DNA of 64,000 nt. Origin: Sepioteuthis lessoniana. Lineage: Eukaryota > Mollusca > Cephalopoda > Myopsida > Loliginidae. This document shows positions 22,201 through 31,672 of this stretch, in pieces. The stretch's first letter is position 1. Every line of letters begins with the position of its first letter. The position numbers and the translations under genes are program-made. The notes under the pieces are model-generated. The model made no database searches, was not told the DNA's origin, and worked only from the letters and a program-made list of their open reading frames with translations. Location: NCBI GenBank assembly GCA_963585895.1, contig OY757915.1, forward strand, positions 87,020,480 through 87,084,479, read 5' to 3'.

Positions 22201-22294
22201 CGTTATATATATATATATATATATATCAAAATGAATAGGTCCACTAAGAAATTTATATTTTTAAGATCTATTTATTTTATTCTTATATTGGAGT

Positions 22295-22385
22295 ATGTTT
22301 CCAGTTTGTTACTTTCGTCTGAGAACATTTAGTAATTTACAAGGCTTTTTATTTACATATGGCACAAGGCTATATGAATAGAACT
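22295..22385 (-). repeat. Possible SINE H fragment
   Basis: AGTAATTTACAAGGCTTTTT and ACAAGGCTATATGAATAG resemble the SINE H body at 51005-51060. The tRNA-related head is not seen. Confidence 0.35.
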
Positions 22386-22455
22386 ATTAATTTTGAAATA
22401 TTTACTTTTTCTCTTTTGGAATTTTTTTACATATATATATATATATGTTGTATGC

Positions 22456-22460
22456 TGTCA

Positions 22461-22502
<42 letters not shown>

Positions 22503-22508
22503 TGACAA
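22456..22508. repeat. (TA)n flanked by inverted TGTCATC
   Basis: TGTCATCTATATA is followed by a TA run and then TATATAGATGACA, making a hairpin-prone cruciform next to a mariner-type end at 22511. Confidence 0.7.
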
Positions 22509-22510
22509 TA

Positions 22511-23318
22511 TACAGGGTGTGGAAGCAAAATTAGGAATATTCTAGTATAATAATAAATGACTCTATTATAGAATAAAATTAATATTGATTTTAAAAAATA
22601 AACAACAAAATAAAAAGGAAGATACAAAACAGTACAAGGTGTGGAAGCAAAATTAGGAATATTCTAGTATAATAATAAATGACTCTATCATAAATCAAGT
22701 TTAATTCTGATTTTTTAAAAAACAAGCAATAAAATAAGAAGAAAGACACGAAAAAGTAAATTTATTCAACATGGCCACCATTTTTTTTTCAATTACTGTA
22801 TCAAAACGACTTCGAAACAATTTGTATGACTTCAAAATAGATTCTTCAGACATTTTATTCCATTCTTCCTTAATAGTAGTCTTAATCAAACCAATATTTT
22901 GATAGGAAGTTGCGTTTGTTTTATTTTCTAAAATGCCCCATATAGCGCAATCAAGAGGATTAATGTCTGGGCTTAAATTTTGTTTAATTGTAATCGACAC
23001 AATTTTCTCGTGGACTTTCAACTGATTAACGTACTTTCTTATTGTTGTTGTGGGGTCCTTCATAATTGCAATAGCGAGAGCTGTTAAAATGCTTTCTTCT
23101 CGTTTTTTGTTCCACTCCTACTTTTCCGTCGGCGTGAAGCAAATCATTGATTCTTTGTTGTTCCTTTTCTTGCTCACTCATATTGGGCTAAACGTTTTAA
23201 AAAGTGCTTGAATAATATAGCTAATCATGAAAATTTAAATTTATCGCTTTTTTTTTAGACAAATCAGACTAAAAATAAGTTTGAAAAATTATTCTATATT
23301 TTGATTACGCACCCTGTA
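22511..23318 (-). mobile_element. Deleted mariner-type DNA transposon
   Basis: Both ends carry TACAGGGTG / CACCCTGTA, bounded by TA, with imperfect inverted repeats of about 20 bp. The minus strand encodes an N-terminal Met-Ser-Glu-Gln-Glu start near 23180 and, from 22978 downward, the SPDINPLDCAIW block that carries the last catalytic Asp in mariner-like transposases, ending with LFRSRFDTVIEKK. The middle of the transposase, with the first two catalytic Asp, is missing. The left end is duplicated: ACAAGGTGTGGAAGCAAAAT recurs at 22634-22653, so about 121 bp of the terminus are in tandem. Confidence 0.75.
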
Positions 23319-23454
23319 TTGAGTATTAAAGTAATTCATAAGAAGCCTTCGATAAAAATCCTCTAAATTTCGGCATCTATTTAATATTAGAAAACGCTGC
23401 TGCAAACACCTCAAATCAACTAACTCATTCATAAGTTTTCACGAATAAAAAGTT

Positions 23455-23860
23455 TACCATGAATCTAATTGCAGAAGCAAAAATGTAATTTATTTACTGG
23501 ACTGAACACGCCGCCAAAAACATCGGAAAGACAGAATGGCCATTTTATCTTCGACTAAATAAATACAGACATAGAACTAAATCTATAAATTATAACAAAT
23601 TAATACTTGCAGAACAACATTTCCGCTCAGACGTTTACGATTCAAACAAATATGCAAAGTTCACCATTATAGAAAGAAACGAAAAAAAAACATTGGATAA
23701 TATGACGATGATGATAGAAACACACGAAGACAAATGGATAAAACGTTTTTAAACACACCAAATGATTTTAACATCAAACTGAACCATACTCTAAACACCG
23801 ATTTGAAATAGGCTGGACAAATTTAAGTTAATACAAAAACACCAAAATAAACAAATGCCT
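23455..23860 (+). pseudogene. PLE GIY-YIG endonuclease C-terminal remnant
   Basis: The plus strand reads a basic segment, then SINYNKLILAEQHFRSD, KYAKFTIIERNEKKT, ETHEDKWIKRF and, after a shift, TPNDFNIKLNHT. The order of KFTIIE, EDKWIKR and FNIKLNH is that of the C-terminal GIY-YIG part of one Penelope-like group (from memory of the family). The GIY-YIG core itself is not visible and stop codons interrupt the frame. Function is lost. Confidence is moderate because only the distal part is present. Confidence 0.45.
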
Positions 23861-24139
23861 GACTAAGACAATAAACAAGATGTACACATCAGTTCAATGG
23901 CAACTTAAAGTAATTCTTAAAAATGACGTACGTGATTAAAGATTATTAGCTGCAATTAAAGATTGAATTAAATGTATCATCACCTCCAAAAACTCAATTG
24001 AATTTTATTGTGTTTGTGTTTACAATTAACTTCCGGCTTTAATTTTCTAAACCAAATTTAGCAAATTGAAAAAAGCTTAATCCATAGAATTATAATAATT
24101 TCTGTTTGCTTTATTAGAACATTTAGGAGGCTGTCATCA

Positions 24140-24732
24140 TTCAAGATCAACGATAATAAGTAATAAATTTAATTGAACTGTGATAATAGGTTATGAATCC
24201 AACTAAACTATGATAATAAGTACAGATATCAACTGACCTATAATAATAAGTAATGAATCCAACAGAACAAGCATAATAAACAAGGAATACAACTAAATTA
24301 TCATAATAAGTAATCATCATCATCATCATCATCTCATCTTGTCGTGCAATCAGCATGGATATCCCTGACCCTCCCTTACCACCCCTCCCTATCGTTCATC
24401 GCTTTCGGCAGGTTTTCAGGGCTACACCACGTATCCTCACAGAGCTACTGTAAGGAGGTTCGAGCTGGTCGCCCTGCTTTTGCTCGACCAAGTGTTGGGG
24501 TCCATAGGAGTAAATCACTAATGAGCTCGTCCCTACTTCTCCAGCAGTGAATCTAAGTGAACTATCATAATAAGTAATGAATCCAACTGAACTATCATAA
24601 TAAGTAATGAATCCAACTGAATTATTCTAAATAATGAATACTACTGAACTATCATAGTAAGTAATGAATACAACTGAACTATGATAAATAATGAATACAA
24701 CTGAACTATCATAGTAAGTAATGAATACAACT
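24140..24732. repeat. ~30-bp minisatellite, left part, holding a LINE F insertion
   Basis: Imperfect tandem units of the type AATAAGTAATGAATCCAACT plus GAACTATCAT. The array is split at 24317-24548 by LINE F and again at 24733-26562 by the longer LINE F, then resumes. Confidence 0.85.
24317..24548 (-). pseudogene. LINE F short 5'-truncated copy inside the minisatellite
   Basis: Starts with (ATC)n, the inverse of the LINE F tail, and codes on the minus strand for the last ~75 residues (WRERV region, HGRAKAGRP-like, RSRDEL). It ends at the CTTCTCCAGCAGTG block (CWRS position), after which minisatellite units resume. Confidence 0.75.
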
Positions 24733-26562
24733 CATCATCATCATCATATCGTGCTGGCAGCACGGATATCCCTGACCCTCTCTCGCCACTCCTCCCTATC
24801 GTTCATCGCCCTAGGTAGGTCTTCAGGACAACAACCTGTATCCTCACATAGCTGCTGAATGTACGTTCGTGCTGGTCGTCCTGCTTTTGCGCGGCCGTGT
24901 GTGGGGATCCATAAGAGTACATCTCTTATGAGTTCATCTCTGCTTCTCCAGCAATGTCCTGCATGTCTGGTTCGCCTAACTTGAATAGATTTCGTGATAG
25001 GGGGCAGGTGGCCGTACAGTTGGTATCTTGTGGGGTGTTGCTGCCAGGACTTGTTGAGGATTGCACGCAGCATTCTTGTGTAATTGCCATCTAGTTTCTT
25101 CTCCAGCCGTTTTGTTAGCGTCCATGTAGTGCATCCATATAGCAGTATCGATGTGACCGCTGCCTGGAAGAAACTGCGTTTCATTTTATCGGTTAGGTCT
25201 GATTTCCATATAGTCGATAGCCTATTGATAGCTGTCCATGCTTTCGTTAACCTCGTTTCGATGTCCTTTTCGGTTGATTCGACGCTGCTTCCTAGGTACG
25301 TGAATTTGTCTACTAGTTTAAGAGGGGTTCCTTCTAGAGTGGAGATGTCCCCCGTTTGGTTATAGCACATATATTCCGTTTTGTGTGCATTAACATGGAG
25401 GCCTATGCTTGCTGCTGCTCGTTCCAGGCTATGCAGAAGTGTTTCGGCTTGGTCAGGTGTATTTGCCAGTATCGCTATGTCATCGGCGTAGTCGGCGTCG
25501 GTAATTGTTGTTGCGGGATATCTTCTGCTTCTTTTCTTCGTCAGTTCGAAGCCATTCTCTTTGATTTTGTCAATCGATGTTCTAAGTACGTAGTCTAGAC
25601 AAATGATAAAGAGATACGGAGCCAGCGTGTCCCCTTGTAGTACTCCTGCTACAATGTCGAAGTATTCTGTGTCTCCATCTGGTGATCGTACTTTTACTTT
25701 AGTGTTTCTATAGAGAATCGTTATTGCCGCTACGGTTTCTTTAGGTATGCCGTACGCTAGTAGGATTTGTTCCATCTTTCCTCTGTGAATGGAGTCGAAA
25801 GCCTTGGTAAAGTCGACAAATATTAATGTCGCTTGTAGGTTCTTTGCCCGTACACCCTCAAGGATTCTGCGGATGGTTAGTATTTGTGAGGTCGTAGATC
25901 TATTTCTTCGGAAGCCATTTTGGTTTTTTCTAAGTATGTTGTCGATTTTGGGTTCTATGCGGTTTCGTAGTAGGGCATTGTAGATTTTGGCAGCTATGGA
26001 TGTAAGTGTTATGCCTCGGTAGTTTTTGGCTAATCCGAGGTCCCCCTTTTTAGGGAAGGGGAGTATGCATCCCTTCGTCCATCTATCTATCGGATTTTGA
26101 TTGTATACTGCGTTGCAGTGTCGGAGCAGTATGTCGTCGAATTGTCTGGTCTTCCATACTTCCGGGGGAATTTCGTCCAGTCCTGCAGCTTTCCTATTTT
26201 TAATTTTTCTGAGAACCGAGTCGAGTTCTCCTTGTGTGAACGGTCCAAGTTTAATGTCTAATTGTTTGCTAATTATTCTGGTGATTGGTTCATGCGTTAT
26301 TTTTGGTGGGTTTCCAAGTAAGTTTTCGAAGTGCTGTTTCCACAGTTTTATTCTTTCTTGTTGGTTTGCTGCTTTAAGTTTTGCTTTGGCTGTGTTCTTT
26401 CTTCTGCTCACTTCGTTTATTGTTTGCCAGGCAATTCTAGATTGTCTATCTTCTACCGAGTCTCTGATCTTATCTATCTGATTTTGAATGTATTCTGTCT
26501 GTTCCTTTATATATATGCCTGCTAATTGATATTGTGCCGTTTTTAGTTTAAAAAAAAAAAAA
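24733..26562 (-). mobile_element. LINE F, longest copy, inserted in the minisatellite
   Basis: Bounded by (TGA)n at the 3' side (24733-24750) and by a run of 12 A on the plus strand at the 5' side (about 26551-26562). The minisatellite word ATGAATACAACT lies on both sides (24721-24732, 26563-26574) and may be the target-site duplication, although the array is itself repetitive. The 5' end, including any endonuclease domain, is missing. Confidence 0.8.
24744..26411 (-). CDS. LINE F reverse transcriptase (5'-truncated, open frame intact)
   Basis: A 555-codon frame from an internal Met, and open for about 45 codons upstream to the truncation point near 26550. It encodes a non-LTR retrotransposon reverse transcriptase, which copies the element RNA at the nicked target. 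In order: linker with LGNPPK; fingers with KIKNRKAAGLDEIPPEVW (about 68-86), CILPFPKKGD, NYRGITLTS; palm with NQNGFRRNRSTTSQ, FVDFTKAFDSIHR (first catalytic Asp), GVLQGDTLAPYLF, and the catalytic DADYADDIAIL motif (about 308); thumb and C-terminal region with KFTYLGSSVES, FFQAAVTSILLYGC, GHCWRSRDELI, HGRAKAGRPART, WRERVRDIRA. Stop TGA lies in the (TGA)n tail. No apurinic-like endonuclease is present, so it is not autonomous. The absence of stops suggests a young insertion. RTE-like clade is my best call from the short 3' repeat tail. Confidence 0.88.
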   Translation of the reverse strand: MSRRKNTAKAKLKAANQQERIKLWKQHFENLLGNPPKITHEPITRIISKQLDIKLGPFTQGELDSVLRKIKNRKAAGLDEIPPEVWKTRQFDDILLRHCNAVYNQNPIDRWTKGCILPFPKKGDLGLAKNYRGITLTSIAAKIYNALLRNRIEPKIDNILRKNQNGFRRNRSTTSQILTIRRILEGVRAKNLQATLIFVDFTKAFDSIHRGKMEQILLAYGIPKETVAAITILYRNTKVKVRSPDGDTEYFDIVAGVLQGDTLAPYLFIICLDYVLRTSIDKIKENGFELTKKRSRRYPATTITDADYADDIAILANTPDQAETLLHSLERAAASIGLHVNAHKTEYMCYNQTGDISTLEGTPLKLVDKFTYLGSSVESTEKDIETRLTKAWTAINRLSTIWKSDLTDKMKRSFFQAAVTSILLYGCTTWTLTKRLEKKLDGNYTRMLRAILNKSWQQHPTRYQLYGHLPPITKSIQVRRTRHAGHCWRSRDELIRDVLLWIPTHGRAKAGRPARTYIQQLCEDTGCCPEDLPRAMNDREEWRERVRDIRAASTI

Positions 26563-26765
26563 TGAATACAACTAAACTATCATAATAAGTAATGAATACA
26601 ACTGAACTATGATAAATAATGAATACAACTGAACTATCATAGTAAGTAATGAATATAACTGAACGATCATAATAAGTAATGAATCCAACTGAACTATGAT
26701 AAGTTATGAATCCAACTGAACTATGATAAGTAATGAATTCAACTGAACTATGATGAATAGTACTG
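26563..26765. repeat. ~30-bp minisatellite, right part
   Basis: Units of the type AATGAATACAACTGAACTAT and CATAATAAGT resume after the LINE F. The plus-strand open frame 26101-26481 is antisense to the LINE F and is a shadow. Confidence 0.85.
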
Positions 26766-27224
26766 ATTTCAACTGAAACAGAATTTTTTTTAAAATATTT
26801 TCAAATTTAGTACAGGCAAAAAATATCAATAGATGTTTGACGCCTTGCAATCATAAACTATTTACGTAGCATTTCCCGTAAAAGGCAAGTTTAGACCAAG
26901 TAGAAGCTGCAGCATATTCTGGACGTTTCGCGGACTTCTGAGTTGAATCTTTCCCTTCACTACATTCTGTGATTCAGCTGGAAGTGTCATATGGTTTTAG
27001 TGAGGAAAGCGATTACTGCAAATTGAATTTTATGTGTTACACGTATAGATTTTCAGAGTCGAATGTCTGCTTACAAGTTTCAGGTGTCCATTACAAATGT
27101 TATTCATTTACTGAATATTCCTAAAATTTTGTAAGATACAACTGAAGGGAATAATACACTAAGTCTAAGAAATAGAGATAATTCTAAATTTGAATATGAC
27201 AATCTTTATAAGATAAATAATGTG
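26766..27224. other. Stretch without recognisable features
   Basis: Non-repetitive by eye, no coding potential. GC is slightly higher at 26900-27000. Confidence 0.4.
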
Positions 27225-27460
27225 TCTTTCCTCCTTGTACAGAATCAAATGCCTTGAAGAAATCTACGAACAATAATGTTGCCTCGAGATTTTTTCCGCG
27301 TATTCCTTTGATGATTTGATCGATTTCAAAATCTTTGAAGTTGTGGATCGATTTCTCCAAAAGCTGTTCTGATTTGGTAAAAAAATTTCCCCAACTTTAC
27401 GATTGACAAGTAAGGTGTTATAAAGCTGGATGTAACAGTTGGGGAGCATTGGCCTCTAGG
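27225..27460 (-). pseudogene. LINE F 5' part in inverted orientation (twin-primed copy)
   Basis: The minus strand reads YIQLYNTLLVNRKVGEIF, then LPNQNSFWRNRSTTSKIL (RT palm), KSIKSSKEYAEK and a VDFFKAFDSV-like block with broken frame. It lies head-to-head with the plus-strand piece starting at 27490, which holds the following portion of the same protein. Confidence 0.7.
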
Positions 27461-27900
27461 GGAACACAGATTAAACAGATTTCTTGTATTATAAACATAA
27501 TGAAGCCATCTTTACGTTAGATGGCAAGCCCTGAAAATTAATTGACCACTTCATATTCCTCTGCAGAAATACCACATCTGCTGAAAGCGATGTCAACTTA
27601 GGCATTGGGAACACGTGGACTGCTATTAACATTTTATCGATTGTATGTAAATCTGATATCAATGATAAAATAAAAAGGGGCTTCTCCCAAGCTGTAGCGC
27701 TTTCAGTACTATTGTATAGATGCACCAACTGGACTCTAAATAAATGCTTAGAGAGAAAGCAAGATGGAAATACACAAGAATGCTATGCGCTGTTTTGAAC
27801 AAATTCTGAAAGTAGCAATGCACAAAACAGCAACTTTACAGCCACTTACCTCCCATCTCACGAATCATCTAAGTAAAATGAACAAGACATCAGGAGTAGT

Positions 27901-28348
27901 CTTTAATTGGAATCATTTTGAGATAAGGCTTCTTAATCTGAGAATTAATTTTTTTTTATTTATTGCGAACTTTTTGTCCTCATCTTGGTAGTTTTTGTGT
28001 TGTTTCTTCTTTCACTACGTTTCGGCCAAATTTCACCTCTGGCCTTCTTGAGTCTCTACGGTTTCAGGTGAGCATTGTCAGAAGATAGCGGTTTCAAACC
28101 CTACCAAAGCCGGTCAGAGGTTTACTTGGTCAAAAAACGTGGTGCGATAGACAACAACTATGGAAGGCAGTAATTACTGGGGATACGCTTACAAGACTCA
28201 GCATTCCTATCCGAGGTCACGGTTAATCACCTGAAGAAGGCCAGAGGTGAAATTTGGCCGAAACGTAGTGAAAGAAACAACACAAAAACTACCAAGATGA
28301 AGACAAAAAGTTCGCAATAAATAAAAAAAATTAAAAAAATTAATTCTC
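27901..28348. mobile_element. Foldback PLE-like element with 14-bp target-site duplication
   Basis: The insert interrupts LINE F. The 14-bp direct repeat ACATCAGGAGTAGT lies at 27887-27900 and 28349-28362. Its two ends are inverted copies about 115 bp long: AATTTTTTTTTATTTATTGC... near 27945 and the inverse near 28320. Each arm holds a block with GGCCAGAGG...TTTGGCC GAAACGTAGTGAAAG. Spacer 28055-28195. No protein is encoded. Penelope-like elements can carry inverted terminal repeats and hammerhead motifs (family knowledge), hence the assignment. Confidence 0.55.
28228..28272 (+). ncRNA. Hammerhead-ribozyme-like motif
   Basis: CTGAAGA at 28232-28238, one extra A, stem GGCCA (28240-28244) with TGGCC (28256-28260), then GAAACGTA (28261-28268). 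TCAC before the core can pair with GTGA after it as helix I. The ACGT after GAA could form the very short helix III. It resembles the PLE type hammerhead but has one extra base between CTGAAGA and helix II, and a GTA rather than GTC cleavage triplet. The mirror copy in the left arm (28016-28053, minus) has CTCAAGA, a broken core. Confidence 0.35.
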
Positions 28349-28713
28349 ACATCAGGAGTAGTACTGGAGAAGTAAGAATAAACTTAGAAGCAATGTTCTT
28401 CTATGAATTCCTCCACATAGACACAATACTGCTGGCTGACTACCGAATCTTCCTGTGTCTTCAGCTCTGTGCAAAAACTGGATGCTGTCCAAAGAACCTG
28501 GCTGGAACGATAAACGATAGGGGCGAATGGAGAGAAAGAGAGCCAAGGCTCTCTGTGTGATCATTACGACTTGATGATGATGATGATAATGATGATGCAA
28601 AACTTACCTTGCCTATTCGAAATACATTCAGCTTGTTGTTAGCTCATTTTGGGGTTATTCTAGCTGTTCATTCTGTTTATTTCTTTGTTTTTTTAAGGTT
28701 GTGCATGAAATTA

Positions 28714-28738
28714 CGCACACACACACACACACACACAA

Positions 28739-28774
<36 letters not shown>
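28714..28774. repeat. (CA)n-(TA)n microsatellite
   Basis: ACACAC run with a few breaks at 28714-28747, then TA to 28774. Confidence 0.9.
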
Positions 28775-28777
<3 letters not shown>

Positions 28778-29130
28778 ATCAGGTCGCACTATCAGTTCGG
28801 GTCACCCTGACCTTCTCCGGCCACCCTTCTCTATCATCCATCACTTCCAGCAGGTCCTCAAGGCTACATCCTGAATCGACACAGAGCTGTTGTATGTAGG
28901 TTCTAGCTGGTCCTGCCTTTGCTCGTCCATGTGAAGGGGTCCACAAGAGTATGTCACTCATGAATTCGTCCCTACTTCTCCAGCAGTGTCCCACATGACT
29001 GGTTCATCTAACTTGGATAGTTTTCGTGATAGGTGGTAGGTGGCCATGCAACTGGTGCTTTGTCGGGTGCTGTTTCCAGGACTTGTTCAATATTTCTCGC
29101 AGCATACTTGTGTAGTTGTTGTTAAGCTTT
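28775..29130 (-). pseudogene. LINE F, 5'-truncated copy
   Basis: Minus strand encodes the C-terminus: DREGWPEKVRVTRTDSAT, LEDLLEVMD, then GHCWRSRDEFMSDILLW and, further up, the HQLHGHLPP-like block. The (ATG)n tail seems replaced by the preceding (TA)n. A (TA)n tract follows at 29131-29212. Confidence 0.7.
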
Positions 29131-29133
29131 TAA

Positions 29134-29212
<79 letters not shown>
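29131..29212. repeat. (TA)n microsatellite
   Basis: Almost uninterrupted TA run with one GTA break near 29147. Confidence 0.95.
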
Positions 29213-29214
<2 letters not shown>

Positions 29215-29415
29215 GTGCTCGTCGTCTTATGGTTACACGGCGACCCAAGTTCAAATCTTCGAAGAGGTTATATGCATTTCACAAAGGAAAAGTATTAATC
29301 TAATTATTCTCCCACCAGATATGAGTAAGAAGTTGGGTGGACTCTTAGTGTAGCAACCAGGAAAACTCTGGATTCGAACCTTTTATACTCCAATTAAAAA
29401 ATTTGACCAAGTCAC
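29215..29415 (+). repeat. SINE C, diverged copy
   Basis: TCGTCGTCTTATGGTTACAC, B box CAAGTTCAAATCTTCG, body TTATTCTCCCACCAG, GGAAAACTCTGGATTCGAAC. Confidence 0.55.
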
Positions 29416-29487
29416 ATTCAGCTCATGAAAATAATGAATTGGGAATATATATATAATTGGGAATATATATATATATATATATATATA

Positions 29488-29740
29488 TACAGGGTGAACC
29501 AAAAAAAACAGAACCCATAAAATCTTTTTATTACTTCTATAAAAATTAAGCAAAATAATTCTAATTTTCTACACTCGTACTTCTGGACATGCTGGTGAAT
29601 ACTATGGTCCCAATTTTTCATTGCCAGAATCTACTTCATAACTGAAAAAAATGAATAGGCTAGAATTAAATTAATGAATTTCAGACAAAAATATATGGGT
29701 TTTTTTGTTTGTTTGTTTGTTTGTTTTTTGTCACCCTGTA
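29488..29740. mobile_element. Mariner-type MITE in a (TA)n tract
   Basis: Ends are TACAGGGTGA and TCACCCTGTA, and the terminal inverted repeats extend into AAAAAACA.../...TGTTTTTT and ACCCATA/TATGGGT. TA flanks. At 253 bp and with no coding potential it is a non-autonomous element. Confidence 0.65.
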
Positions 29741-29934
29741 TATATATATACACACATGTACATATATCGAGAAAGAGAGAGTGAAAGAGTTATCATGTAA
29801 CCTGGTTTTTGTCGTATTAGCGTGTCTTGAGTGGAAATTCTCTGGCGGAGCCAATCCCTCTCTAGTTTTACTACTGGTGTGACTTTAGAGTTGTTTTTTT
29901 TTTTCTCCTAGACAAGTAGCCAAACCAAACTTAA

Positions 29935-30102
29935 ATTGCCTTGTCGTCTGTCCGACTATTTACCGATAGCTGGTTGAAGAATAGTTGGACTCTTACCATT
30001 CCCAAGATGAAACACCAAACACTGTTGTTCAGGATTTGATCTCGTGTTGCCAAGTTCACTTCCTACGACGATGATTGTTACACCTCGAGCGCCACTGTTT
30101 TT
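29935..30102 (-). repeat. SINE C, diverged copy
   Basis: Minus-strand A box (inverse of ATTGTTACACCTCGAGCGCC), B-box region (inverse of CAGGATTTGATCTCG), and the body. Confidence 0.5.
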
Positions 30103-30390
30103 TTACAAACACACACACACACATACAAGTATATATATATAGCTTGAGAGAGAGAAAGATTTTTCTCTTTCTCATACGCTTGTCCTCGTCTTTTGGTTTT
30201 GTTCGCCTTCCGATATGTTTTCCTTCTTTTCTTCTTCTATGAGAAATTGTTTTTTATCTTCTAAATTAGACTTAGCAATCTTGACACAAAGGCAACTACA
30301 CTGATCTTGTATCAACACGCATGAAATCCGTATATCATATAGTTAAAACATCGTGACTTTACTCTCCATTCGGTGCATAGAGCACTATAT

Positions 30391-30555
30391 TACTGTTTAA
30401 AAACAGTTTTAACGGCAAATTTATATATTTTATTTAAATTTTATCATACATGTAAGAACACCTTCGATAACCCGTGTTCATCGGCCACCAACCAGTGTTG
30501 AAGCCACAGTTTCGCTAGCTAAGGTGCCATTGTATTTTACTGTTTAAAAACAGTT
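30391..30555. repeat. 129-bp insertion bounded by an 18-bp direct repeat
   Basis: TACTGTTTAAAAACAGTT occurs at 30391-30408 and 30538-30555. The insert between them is A-rich at its minus-strand 3' end and has a GAACAC/GTGTTC stem near 30450-30475. It looks like a short retroposon with its target-site duplication; no tRNA boxes could be assigned. Confidence 0.5.
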
Positions 30556-30972
30556 ATATATATATATATATATATATATTCATCTACTTTATGACAAAGT
30601 TCGTCATCCTTCTGAGTCTTTCGATAACTTGAATCGTCAAACATAGGTATTTGATGAGCGATAAGATTTCATTTTGAAATGTCCTTAAATCCAAGTTTTG
30701 CACTGACAGAGCCTCTCTATCTGTCAGGATCTGTTTTAGTAGGCGATGACTTTCTTTTTTGCAAAATGGCTGATCCATCTTAGATTTCACCATCTTAGTT
30801 GATTGTACACACTTTAAGAATTTGTTCGCTTCAATACCTCCTTAGGTGGCCAACATGTGATGTTCATTATCATATTTTTCAGTTGGGTTTTATAGAAATT
30901 CAGTCTACAGGATTACACAATAGTGTTGAGATCAAAATAGTACTGAACACTTTGTATTTTAATCTGAAAGTT

Positions 30973-30998
30973 ATATATATATATATATATATATATAA

Positions 30999-31076
<78 letters not shown>
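30973..31076. repeat. (TA)n-(TG)n compound microsatellite
   Basis: TA run then a TG run of more than 30 units. Overlapping open frames (30799-31209, 30900-31172) are poly-CV / poly-TH products of it. Confidence 0.95.
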
Positions 31077-31079
31077 TAT

Positions 31080-31670
31080 AAAAATAAGTGGAAAGATCGA
31101 TAAATCAGACACTTGCAAAGGGTTTAGTAGTAGTGATGTTTCATTCTTTATTCCAAGAATTTCTTCTGACAAAACATTTTTTTTAGTTTTTCTACATTTA
31201 TGCAGATGAGGAAATAGATAAAGTAACGGAGAAAATAAAGGTATAAAATGGGGAAGGAGAGGGTCTAAAGAGAAGAGGCGGGCAAGGGAAGAAATAGAGG
31301 GGAGGTAGATATGTGTTTAAGTGATGGTGGTAGGGGTTATTGGTTTTGACTGTAACTGTCTGTGTGTATGGGGAAGCACTCTATACTACCATACTATTGA
31401 GGATTCTTTTCTTTTCATTTTATTTTTCCTTTTTCATTTCTTTTCTTCTTTTCTGCTTCGACACTCCACTATAGTCCAAGTCTTTGATTAAACAGGATAT
31501 GCCTAAACCCCTCCCCTTCTATTCCCTTCCCTATCTTTCCCTATTTCTTATTTCTTTTTTCTCCCTAAAATTAATTCCACTTCCATCAAGTCAACAATTT
31601 CTCAGGAAACCTGATACATTTGACTCCATCATGCTCCACCACAATCGACCATTTAAACATATATTTATAA
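31080..31670. other. Stretch without recognisable features
   Basis: Purine-rich at 31200-31320 and pyrimidine-rich at 31400-31570. No coding or repeat assignment. Confidence 0.4.
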
Positions 31671-31672
31671 AG

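Larger units (their letters stand above)
27490..28590 (+). pseudogene. LINE F 3' part of the same copy, split by a foldback element
   Basis: Plus strand: SAESDVNLGIGNTWTAINIL (27570-27635), KSDINDKIKRGFSQAVAL, LYRCTNWTLNKCLERKQDGN, then a gap at 27901-28348, then TGEVRIN and the final LCAKTGCCPKN and RGEWRERE residues, ending in (ATG)n at 28574-28597. Stops and shifts are present and identity to the intact copy is low, so it is old. Confidence 0.72.

Noticed and set aside
26101..26481. 126-codon plus-strand frame
   Set aside because: Antisense to the intact LINE F reverse transcriptase frame.
27901..28348. Ordinary DNA-transposon MITE
   Set aside because: A 14-bp duplication is too long for a usual cut-and-paste transposon, and the ends do not begin with a known terminal motif; a retroelement origin fits better.
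30430..30480. Hammerhead-like reading of GCCGATGAACAC...GAAGG on the minus strand
   Set aside because: The paired GAACAC/GTGTTC stem encloses the would-be GAA core, so the hammerhead order is not met.
30799..31209. 136-codon frame with a long Cys-Val run
   Set aside because: Produced by (TG)n; the reverse strand gives a Thr-His run.
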